This document shows positions 13,992-20,548 of a stretch of 21,476 nucleotides of DNA, piece by piece. This DNA is from Bacteriovoracaceae bacterium UBA2428 (GTDB taxonomy: Bacteria > Bdellovibrionota > UBA2428), in contig DDRA01000097.1 of NCBI GenBank assembly GCA_002343545.1, positions 26,947 through 48,422 of the forward strand, read 5' to 3'. The first letter of the stretch is position 1. Every line of letters starts with the position of its first letter. The notes below the pieces were generated by a model. That model was not told the origin of the DNA, ran no database searches, and saw only the letters and a program-made list of their open reading frames with translations. The position numbers and the translations under genes were made by a program.

Positions 13992-14825
13992 CTACGAGAT
14001 CGACGCGAGGGAACGAAGCTCGTCCGCCCGGCGCCTAAGGTTCCGGATGAGGTTTTCCTTCTGCTCGGCGTCCAGGCTTTCGAAGATCTTCGTGACGAGA
14101 TCGACGTAGCGCGCGTGACGACGCTGACGCGCCTCCAAGTACGTCTTCGTCTGCAGGCCGTCCCAATCCGCGAAGAAGCGACGGACAAAGGCCTTGCGCG
14201 CGACGGGATCCGTGCGCGCGGCCTGGAACTGCGAGAAAAGGTGGCGACGGCTTTCCGCGCGCAGCGGGGCCTGAGGCGGGTCCGCCGCGATCGCCCCTTC
14301 CAGCATCGCCATCTGGGGATCGCGCAGCTTCTCGACGCTTTCCTTCACGGCGCGCTCGGCGCGCTTGCGCATCTGCTCACGTTCGCGCTCCGGATCTTGG
14401 ACGCGCTCCTGCTCCTTGCGTTGGGTGGCGGCGAACTCCGCGTCGAACTTGGCGAAGCCGCGCGCGGACTCGCCCTCGACGAGATTCTGCCCCAGCGCTT
14501 CGAAATTCAGCGAAGCCGCGCGAAAGTGGGCCTGCACGTCGTTCCACAGGCGCTCGATCCCCGCGCGTCCGCCGACGCGGTTCTTCTCGACGGCGTCGGC
14601 GAAGTTCGAAAGGGTGGCCGCGATCCTGGGAAATTCCTCCCGACGCAGCTTCGCGAGCCCTTCGCCGAAGTCGGCGCGGGCACGTTCCCGTCGGGCGGAA
14701 TCCAGATCGAAGAAGCGCGAGATCTGGCGCATGGCCAGGAGATCGGCGAAGCGCAATCCCATCGAAATTCCGGAGCAGCCCACCAAACCCGCTAGAAGGA
14801 ATCCGAGCCAGAGGCCTTTCTTCAT
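13992..14825 (-). CDS. DUF6279-like helical lipoprotein
   Basis: The product is 277 residues with a lipoprotein signal (MKKGLWLGFLLAGLVGCSG, lipobox LVGC, C17). The mature protein is almost wholly helical and strongly charged. The opening pattern (FADLLAMRQISRFFDLDSA, then REEFPRIAATLSNFADAV) resembles the DUF6279 layout: a GCS lipobox, then Y/F-x-x-A-D, then YFDLD with Q/R-rich helices and a LPxYAxxL-like block. Later segments (RFFADWDGLQTKTYLEARQR, then LVTKIFESLDAEQKENLI) fit the repeated helical pattern. The family's function is not known to me. It should be an inner- or outer-membrane-anchored periplasmic protein. No Shine-Dalgarno is seen. It stands between a terminator of the next gene upstream and the NlpC/P60-like gene, 56 bases away, which it may be transcribed with. 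Confidence 0.7.
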   Translation of the reverse strand: MKKGLWLGFLLAGLVGCSGISMGLRFADLLAMRQISRFFDLDSARRERARADFGEGLAKLRREEFPRIAATLSNFADAVEKNRVGGRAGIERLWNDVQAHFRAASLNFEALGQNLVEGESARGFAKFDAEFAATQRKEQERVQDPEREREQMRKRAERAVKESVEKLRDPQMAMLEGAIAADPPQAPLRAESRRHLFSQFQAARTDPVARKAFVRRFFADWDGLQTKTYLEARQRRHARYVDLVTKIFESLDAEQKENLIRNLRRRADELRSLASIS

Positions 14826-14870
14826 GAATTCGTTTTAGTCGATTCGGGGCGCGCTCCGCACGAAGATTCA

Positions 14871-14906
14871 GCGTTTCCTGAACCGCGCTTGAAGCGGGCG
14901 AAACGC
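14871..14906. repeat. Nested inverted repeat in the leader of the DUF6279-like gene
   Basis: GCGTTTC (14871-14877) pairs with GAAACGC (14900-14906), and inside it CCGC (14883-14886) pairs with GCGG (14894-14897), with small internal loops. On the minus strand it lies between the terminator of the upstream gene and the start of the DUF6279-like gene. It may be a leader structure or an operator-like element; no T run follows. Confidence 0.35.
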
Positions 14907-14916
14907 GGCTGCGCAC

Positions 14917-14951
14917 AAAAAAAGGGCCGCGTGGATCCCTCCACGCGGCCC
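14917..14951 (-). terminator. Strong intrinsic terminator of the UDG-like lipoprotein gene
   Basis: On the minus strand a perfect 12-bp GC-rich stem (14940-14951 with 14924-14935) encloses a 4-base loop and is followed by seven T residues (complement of 14917-14923). It lies 26 bases after the stop codon of the leftward gene at 14978. This is the clearest Rho-independent terminator in the window and separates the UDG-like gene from the DUF6279-like gene. Confidence 0.95.
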
Positions 14952-14977
14952 TCGTCGGGTCAAAATGCCCTGGCGAA

Positions 14978-17377
14978 CTAAGCCGCGATGCGGCTCGTCG
15001 GTTGCGTCCAAAGATCGGACGACGACGGGTGACGGCGCAGGAACTGCGGGATGGTCTCGCCGCCGCGACGAAGCTTGCCTTGGTCAAGCTTGTCGATGAG
15101 CTTGCGCAAGCCCTGCTGGTCGGTCGATTCCATCGTCTGGCGCTGCTTGTAGGCCCAAGCCGGCGCGACTTCCGCGAACGCCGTTCCCTTGAACTTGGGA
15201 TCGTCCGTGCTGATGACGCGATCGCCCGAAGTGCCTTCCCAGATGCGCGCGTAGTACGAAAGGTGCGAGCGCGGGATGTCGCTCATCTTGCCGTCGACGC
15301 GGGCACGCGAGAAAGCCGGCACGGCCTTCTTGATGCTCTCGCCGGCCGCGGCGATGCCGCTGTCGGCGCTCGCGCCGCGCGAGATCTCGACGATCGGCGG
15401 CAACGAGGAACGCGAGCCGAGGATGCGGCGGACTTCGGCCGAGGCCGAGTCGCCGTCCGTCAGGATAAGTTCCGGACGTGAATCGCGCAGGATCTCCGAA
15501 AGGAGCTCTTCGCGGTAGCGCTTCGTCTTTTCGACGATCTCGCCCCACTCCTTGGCGTCTTCGCGGCTGAAGGGAGCCGTCTTGATGACGAGGTACTTTT
15601 CCTTCACGCCGAGGTCTTCCATGAGGCCGTGCAGGTACTGGCCGCGGGTACCGGTGAGGGCACGGGCCGTGATGAGATCGTCGTACCCGTGGGGGTCCGC
15701 GACGATGAGGACCTGCGGCTTGTCGAAGGTGCCTCGGTAGTGGGCGTAGTCTTCGTTCACGTGGTGCTTCTTGATGAGTTCCGCCGGGATGTTCGTCTTC
15801 ATGATCTTGGCGTACTTTTCGCCCGGACCTTCGTCGAAGACGTAGCGCGAGGCGCGGCTGCGCGGGCGCATCGTCCAGAGTTCCTCGGAAGAGGGCAGGC
15901 GCGAAGGCTTGGCGTCCGTCATTTCGCGGAGCTTGCGCTTCATGTCCATACCGTCGAAGCCGCCCTTATCGCGGGTTCCGAAGATGATGACGTTCTGGCC
16001 CGCGCGGGCGGCCGTCGAGACGTCCACCATGCGCGAAGCCGGGGCGCCGAAGTCGTAGTAGGCCGGGTGCATGCCGGCGCGACCGTACGAGTAGGGGCGG
16101 CCCGCCGCGAACTCGTTCGAGAAGCCTTCGTCCGCCTCGATCTTCCAACCGGCGCGAACGTAAGGTTTGAGACCTTCGAGGTCGGCGGCGACTTTTTTCG
16201 ACGCCGCGGACTTGTCCATCATGCTGAGCGCCGTCGGGTGCGGAAGCTGAACGACGACGATGTCGTTCGCGATCGCGCGACCGTCCGAAAGCTTGAGGCC
16301 ACGGAGGGAGATCGTCTTCTTGCCGCCGATCTCCATCTTGTTGTCGATATCAAAGCCGCCGAGCTGGCCGGGATGCAACAAGCCGTTGCCGTAGGGCCCG
16401 CCGCGGCTGAACACCATGTCGCCCTCGTACTTGGCGAAATCGTTCTTGAGTCTCTCCTGGGCGGCCGCGAGATCCGCCGACTTCTTCTGGTCGCGCGGGG
16501 GCATGTAGTTGATGCGGCGACCGAGGACCTTCGCGTAGAGGTCGCGGCCCATGCGGTCGTAGGGGACCGGCGCTTCGTTGTTGCCGCCCGCGCTCACGAG
16601 GTAGCTCTCGGGGATCTGGATGTTCTGCATGTCGGCCTCGGAGAAGCGCGTGCCGACTTTGCCGCCGCGGCTTTCCACGAAGGTCGCCGCCGCGTCGCGG
16701 GCCGCGCCGCCGAAGAGCACGACCATTTTGAGCGAGTCGCGGTTGTTGCGGATGATCCAGTCGATGAGATCGTTGCGCCACTTCACGAGCGGGCTATCCT
16801 GGTCGTTCGACATCAACCAGAGCGTGTTGTCGACGAAGCCGCCGTACTGCATTTGGCCGTTGCGGACGAAGGGCGTCTCGAAGGCGCCGTACTGGCCCTT
16901 GATCGTGAACGCGTAGGCGTTGATGAAGGCCGCGCTCCAGCTCACGCCGAAGTAACGCGCGAGATCCTGCGCGCGACCGCCGAAACCCGCCGTGGCCGGC
17001 CGACCGGCCGCTTCGGCGATGTGGGTTCCGTCCTGGCCGATGAAGAGCATCTTCACGCTGTTCGGCTTCTGGAGCATGCGCCACGGGATCGGCCCGTAGA
17101 CGGGGCGGAACTTTTGGTCCCCGAGGAGCTTCTCCGAGAGTTCGGGGAAGTTCGGGATTTCGGAGTTGAGGTCGATGAGCTCGCGGCCCATCGCGCTCTT
17201 CGGATCCGGGCCGCCGTCGTAGGCCCAATCTTCCGGTTTGCCGGCCGAAGCGACTTCGCGCGGCGCCGTGTTTTCCTCGGCGCCCTCGACGCGCGCCGAA
17301 GGCCCCGAGCAGCTCGTCGCGAAGAGCGCGGCGAGACTCAGCGTGGCCAGAGACCCAAGCCCGAATAGTTTCCTCAT
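14978..17377 (-). CDS. Exported lipoprotein with two uracil-DNA glycosylase-superfamily-like modules
   Basis: The product is 799 residues. The ATG at 17375-17377 is chosen because AAGGA lies upstream at correct spacing and it opens a lipoprotein signal (lipobox ATSC, C23). The longer open frame to 17572 lacks coding character. Module 1 (about 105-390) has a UDG-like layout: strand plus motif MLFIGQDGTH (111-119, compare family 1 GQDPYH), a glycine loop GRPATAGFGGRAQDLARYFG, FINAYAF, a second strand VVLFGGAARDAA (219-230), and QLPHPTALS (377-385, compare HPSPLS). Module 2 (about 553-720) repeats it: VLIVADPHGYDD, ALTGTRGQYL, a Y-L-V-I-K-T strand, ELILTDGDSASAEV, and IPRSHLSYY followed by WEGTSGDRV. 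D116 and H380 of module 1 occupy the positions of catalytic and base-binding residues, but the Pro-Tyr of GQDPYH is replaced. Activity is unknown; a structural or binding role is equally possible. Export of such a fold is unusual. Confidence 0.7.
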   Translation of the reverse strand: MRKLFGLGSLATLSLAALFATSCSGPSARVEGAEENTAPREVASAGKPEDWAYDGGPDPKSAMGRELIDLNSEIPNFPELSEKLLGDQKFRPVYGPIPWRMLQKPNSVKMLFIGQDGTHIAEAAGRPATAGFGGRAQDLARYFGVSWSAAFINAYAFTIKGQYGAFETPFVRNGQMQYGGFVDNTLWLMSNDQDSPLVKWRNDLIDWIIRNNRDSLKMVVLFGGAARDAAATFVESRGGKVGTRFSEADMQNIQIPESYLVSAGGNNEAPVPYDRMGRDLYAKVLGRRINYMPPRDQKKSADLAAAQERLKNDFAKYEGDMVFSRGGPYGNGLLHPGQLGGFDIDNKMEIGGKKTISLRGLKLSDGRAIANDIVVVQLPHPTALSMMDKSAASKKVAADLEGLKPYVRAGWKIEADEGFSNEFAAGRPYSYGRAGMHPAYYDFGAPASRMVDVSTAARAGQNVIIFGTRDKGGFDGMDMKRKLREMTDAKPSRLPSSEELWTMRPRSRASRYVFDEGPGEKYAKIMKTNIPAELIKKHHVNEDYAHYRGTFDKPQVLIVADPHGYDDLITARALTGTRGQYLHGLMEDLGVKEKYLVIKTAPFSREDAKEWGEIVEKTKRYREELLSEILRDSRPELILTDGDSASAEVRRILGSRSSLPPIVEISRGASADSGIAAAGESIKKAVPAFSRARVDGKMSDIPRSHLSYYARIWEGTSGDRVISTDDPKFKGTAFAEVAPAWAYKQRQTMESTDQQGLRKLIDKLDQGKLRRGGETIPQFLRRHPSSSDLWTQPTSRIAA

Positions 17378-17590
17378 GAGATCCTTCCCCCCAAGCTTTA
17401 AGACAGGCGTGGCCGCGCGAACGGCGTTCGCCTCGATCGCCTCCAGTCTCCACGACGAGCGCCCGAGAGCCGAAACAGAAATTTGGCGCCGACGCTTTCT
17501 GATGCTTCCGTGACACGGGGCTCGCGGATCGCCGCCCCGGGAGCCGGGGGCCCCTGCACCGACGCATGGCATCGGCGGCCGCGAAATGGA
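17378..17590. other. Intergenic region upstream of the UDG-like lipoprotein gene
   Basis: This 213-base gap lies between the stop of the YheT-type hydrolase and the UDG-like lipoprotein start. It contains a GC hairpin, CCCCGG-gag-CCGGGG, at 17535-17549 without a T run, and the ribosome binding site near 17383-17388. The gap length and a drop in GC around 17480-17510 suggest that the lipoprotein has its own promoter, but I see no convincing -35/-10 pair. An in-frame upstream extension of the lipoprotein gene was judged non-coding. Confidence 0.35.
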
Positions 17591-18562
17591 CTAAGTCTTA
17601 CGAAAAGGATCCGAGTCGAGCAGACGGTGAAGGGCCGTATCGAGCCAGCGCCCTCCGCCCAGGCCGGAGCTCGTCACGTAGCCCATGTGGCCCCCGACGC
17701 GTTGGGCCTGCAGAACGGTGGAGGGCGAGAGCTTCGCTTCGGCGTAAGGCGCGTAAGCGACGAAGGGATCGTCCTCCGCGGTCAAGAGCACGGTCGGCAC
17801 GCGGATCTTGTGAAGGTGAGGGCCCGTCGAGCAGCTGTCGTAGTACGCCTCGCGGTCCGCGAAACCCGAGAGCCGCGCCGTAAAGGCCGCGTCGAAGTCA
17901 TGCACGCTTCGTCCGCGCCAGCCCGACGGATCTTCCGGCAGATGCCCAAGCGCGTACTTGGCGCGCAGGTCGCGCCGGAGCTGGGCCACGAAGCGCGCGT
18001 CGTAGAGGCGATTGAGGCCCATCCCCAAGCTCCGCGCGGCCGCCCGCAGGTCGAGCGGCGCGTTCACCGTTATGGCCGCGTCGGGCGGATGCTCTCCACG
18101 CAGCCCCGTGAGCAAGTTCAGGAGCGCGCTCCCGCTCAACGAAAAACCGATCGCGATCGCCCGCGCGCCGGGGTGGCGGGCCCGGCCGAAGGCGATGGCC
18201 GCGCCCAGGTCTTCGCCGCGGCCCGAGTGGTAAAGGGCGCGCGCGAGCCCGGCGCCTTCGCCGCAGCCGCGATGGTTGACGCGGTAGACGCCGTAGCCGA
18301 GCGCGAGCGCGAGACGCGCCGTCCGGCGCATGTAACCCGCGTCGTTCGTGCCCGCGAGTCCGTGGAAAAGGTAGACGACGGCGTCGCCCCGACCCGCGTG
18401 GTAGCGGGCCGAGAGACGATCTCCGCCTTCGAGGGGAATCTCGACGAGCTCACCCGGGTCGCGCAGCCCCTCGGAGGGCAGGAGGTGGCCCCAGATGGTT
18501 TGGGCGTGACCGCCCCGCGCCCAGAAGGGCGGATCGCAGGTTCCCAGGTCGATCTTCTCCAC
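17591..18562 (-). CDS. YheT-type alpha/beta hydrolase
   Basis: The product is 323 residues, the usual length for the YheT (UPF0017) family. The N-terminal GGHAQTIWG matches the family HxQT motif, the strand VVYLFHGLAGTNDAGYMRR is the oxyanion-side block, and VNHRGCGEG plus LYHSGRGEDL are family signatures. The catalytic triad candidates are S141 in GFSLSGS, D264/D265 in AEDDPFV and H292 in GGHMGY. The residue after the nucleophile pair is Ser where the family commonly has Gly (GFSLGGN), so the elbow is GxSxS. Members are esterases or lipases of ill-defined substrate; a cytoplasmic location is expected as no signal peptide is present. The GTG start lies three bases after the TGA of the upstream PLD gene with no separate Shine-Dalgarno, indicating translational coupling and a shared operon. 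Confidence 0.85.
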   Translation of the reverse strand: MEKIDLGTCDPPFWARGGHAQTIWGHLLPSEGLRDPGELVEIPLEGGDRLSARYHAGRGDAVVYLFHGLAGTNDAGYMRRTARLALALGYGVYRVNHRGCGEGAGLARALYHSGRGEDLGAAIAFGRARHPGARAIAIGFSLSGSALLNLLTGLRGEHPPDAAITVNAPLDLRAAARSLGMGLNRLYDARFVAQLRRDLRAKYALGHLPEDPSGWRGRSVHDFDAAFTARLSGFADREAYYDSCSTGPHLHKIRVPTVLLTAEDDPFVAYAPYAEAKLSPSTVLQAQRVGGHMGYVTSSGLGGGRWLDTALHRLLDSDPFRKT

Positions 18563-18565
18563 GCG

Positions 18566-20425
18566 TCAGCGCGACCGCGATTTCGCCCAGAGGCGCTCGT
18601 CGAAGTGCTTGAGGAAGGCTTCGAAGATCGGCAGCGAGCGGCGACGGTTCTGGATCGAGACCATGTTCTCGTCGTTCGCGTCGTTGCCGCCCGTGCTCCA
18701 GTTCTGCGATCCGATGACGATGACTTCGGACCGCATCTGGCCGAGCGAGGTCCGGCGCGTGAGCAAGGCGCTCTTGTGGTGGTTCTTGCCTTCCCACGTG
18801 CTGAAGCGGACTTCGATCCGGCCGGGCTTCACGCCGGGCGGACGTTTGACGAGGTCGACGTAGGGATTCTTCTCGTTCAGGTTGGCCGCGCTCGCGCGCG
18901 TCCACGAGTAGGGGCTCGCCCCGAGCTTGGCGTCGAACGCGATGCGCACGTCCACGCCGCGCGCGGCGGCCAACTGGAAGGCGCGCACGATCTCGAAGCC
19001 CGCGCCGCCGAACATCGACACGCGCAGCACGTCGCCCGGCCGCGCCGAAAGGATGAGCGGCAAGATCACGCGATGTTCCGCGTCGTCGGTCGGGGCGAAG
19101 TGCACGCGCACGTTCGTCCCGTCGCCGAACTCGAAGAGGCGCTTCGTGTTGGGCCGCTTGTTGCGGTGAAAGCGCCCCACCTTGGGCGGGCCGCCCTGCG
19201 GGTCGACGACCTTGCTGCTCCGGAGCTTGAGGGTGGAATCGATGTTGTACATCTCCTCGAACTCGGCTTCGAAGGCTTCGGCGATCTCGCGGTTCTCGAT
19301 GAGAATGCCCATGTTCGCGTTCCGCTCGATACCCATGCAGTTCTTCGAGAGGTTCGCCGTCCCCGTCCACACGGCCTTGCCGTTGAGGCCGTCCATCACG
19401 ACGAACTTGTTGTGCATGATGTTCGATCCCGGCCATTCCATCCGGGCGCGGGCCTCGGACTCCTTCGTCGCCTTGCCGTTCAGCATCCGCAGCAGGTCGG
19501 GCGTGCCGTCGTACTGGAAGATCGCGCGCATGCCGCTGCCCGTCTCGCCCGGCCCGAAGAGCCAGTTCTTGAAGGGCTCCGAGGGCAAGTAAGAAAGGTT
19601 CCACGGCGTGTCCGACTTCTCGACGCCCATGAAGTCCACGACCGCGCGCACGCCCACGCCCTTGTCGACGGCCTCCTTGATGGCGTCGTAGACGGGCGCC
19701 ATGCTGCCGCCGATGTCGTCGATGCCGAAGAGCGCCATCGACATCGAGCGACGGCCGTAGTGGCGGATCGCTTCGGCCGCGTGCGAGGCGAGGGTCGTTT
19801 GGCGCGAGAAATCGACGTTCTGCCGATCCCAAAGATTCGTGAAGAACCACTTGATGCGGAAGGGACCGCGGGCCCGCACGGGTTCGCCCAGGTCGTCGCG
19901 CGTTTCCACGCGGTACGGCGCCGTCGGAATGAAGCGGGGCTTCTTCTCGAGACAGGTCCAATCGTTCAGGTCCTCGCAAAAGAGGACTTGCGTCGAAGAT
20001 CGCGCGAGGCGCGTCAGCGTACCGGCCATCGAAGCCGAGCTTTCCTCTCCCGCTCCGCTTTCGGGATCCGCGGACATCGACCGCACCGCGACCCCCGGCT
20101 CGCCGTCTTCCGCGGCCGGCGGATCGAGCATCGTCAGCTTTTCCTTCTGGACGTCGGCAACGGTGAGCCCGAGGAAGCCCAGGTAGTGCACGACGCGCTT
20201 AAGCAGGTCGTCGATCTCGGCGTCCGAAAGGTCGTTCTTCGCCTTGAGCTTGCGGAAGGTGTCCCGGAGGTGCTTCTCCATCTCGTGGCTGTCCTTGGTG
20301 AGGCGGGGCAGCACGTACTCGCCCTTCCCCAAGGGGGAATCGTATCCGAGCGAATCCGGCTCCGCGTGGGCGATGAAGGCCGTCGTCGCGACGAGCGATC
20401 CCAGAATCCAATGAAGTTTCTTCAT
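18566..20425 (-). CDS. Exported phospholipase D-superfamily protein, nuclease-like subtype
   Basis: The product is 619 residues. The ATG at 20423-20425 is preferred over an upstream ATG at 20465-20467 because a GGGGGA Shine-Dalgarno precedes it and a signal peptide begins there (residues 1-21, ending IAHA). Two PLD half-sites are visible: NIMHNKFVVMDG (H338, K340, D345) with TGTANLS, and KNHHKSALLT (H549, K551) with IGSQNWS and NDANDEN. In the second site the motif Asp is replaced by Thr556. The HNKF and GSQNWS/NDEN arrangement fits the exported PLD subtype that includes bacterial Nuc-like endonucleases and some phospholipases. The N-terminal 120 residues are charged and not recognised. It should hydrolyse phosphodiester bonds outside the cytoplasm, in nucleic acid or phospholipid. 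It is the first gene of a two-gene unit with the YheT-type hydrolase. Confidence 0.85.
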   Translation of the reverse strand: MKKLHWILGSLVATTAFIAHAEPDSLGYDSPLGKGEYVLPRLTKDSHEMEKHLRDTFRKLKAKNDLSDAEIDDLLKRVVHYLGFLGLTVADVQKEKLTMLDPPAAEDGEPGVAVRSMSADPESGAGEESSASMAGTLTRLARSSTQVLFCEDLNDWTCLEKKPRFIPTAPYRVETRDDLGEPVRARGPFRIKWFFTNLWDRQNVDFSRQTTLASHAAEAIRHYGRRSMSMALFGIDDIGGSMAPVYDAIKEAVDKGVGVRAVVDFMGVEKSDTPWNLSYLPSEPFKNWLFGPGETGSGMRAIFQYDGTPDLLRMLNGKATKESEARARMEWPGSNIMHNKFVVMDGLNGKAVWTGTANLSKNCMGIERNANMGILIENREIAEAFEAEFEEMYNIDSTLKLRSSKVVDPQGGPPKVGRFHRNKRPNTKRLFEFGDGTNVRVHFAPTDDAEHRVILPLILSARPGDVLRVSMFGGAGFEIVRAFQLAAARGVDVRIAFDAKLGASPYSWTRASAANLNEKNPYVDLVKRPPGVKPGRIEVRFSTWEGKNHHKSALLTRRTSLGQMRSEVIVIGSQNWSTGGNDANDENMVSIQNRRRSLPIFEAFLKHFDERLWAKSRSR

Positions 20426-20438
20426 GCTTCCCCCTAAA

Positions 20439-20456
20439 CGCCGAGAAACCTCGGCG
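20439..20456 (-). promoter_or_regulatory. Leader hairpin upstream of the exported PLD gene
   Basis: CGCCGAG and CTCGGCG (20439-20445 and 20450-20456) form a perfect 7-bp stem with a 4-base loop. On the minus strand it is followed by TTT and then, within a few bases, by the Shine-Dalgarno of the PLD gene. It may terminate transcription from the helicase gene upstream or control translation of the PLD gene. The short T run limits the terminator interpretation. Confidence 0.4.
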
Positions 20457-20548
20457 CACCGTTTCAACTTATCGACGCGGGCGGGACGAAGCTTGAGAGC
20501 GGCGCGCCATCTCCGTTCCGCGGGGATGCCCTCGGGGGGCCGGACGGC

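Noticed and set aside
15629..17368. A 579-codon plus-strand open frame opposite the UDG-like lipoprotein
   Set aside because: It has no recognisable domain and is Arg/Val/Glu-rich. The minus-strand gene has a signal, ribosome binding site and terminator.
17378..17572. N-terminal extension of the UDG-like lipoprotein to 17572
   Set aside because: The extension has no coding character and would put the lipoprotein signal in the middle of the protein.
17483..20437. A 984-codon open frame on the plus strand opposite the PLD and YheT genes
   Set aside because: Its translation is Arg/Val/Gly-rich with no domain, and it lies exactly antisense to two genes with clear motifs. Long antisense open frames are expected in GC-rich DNA.
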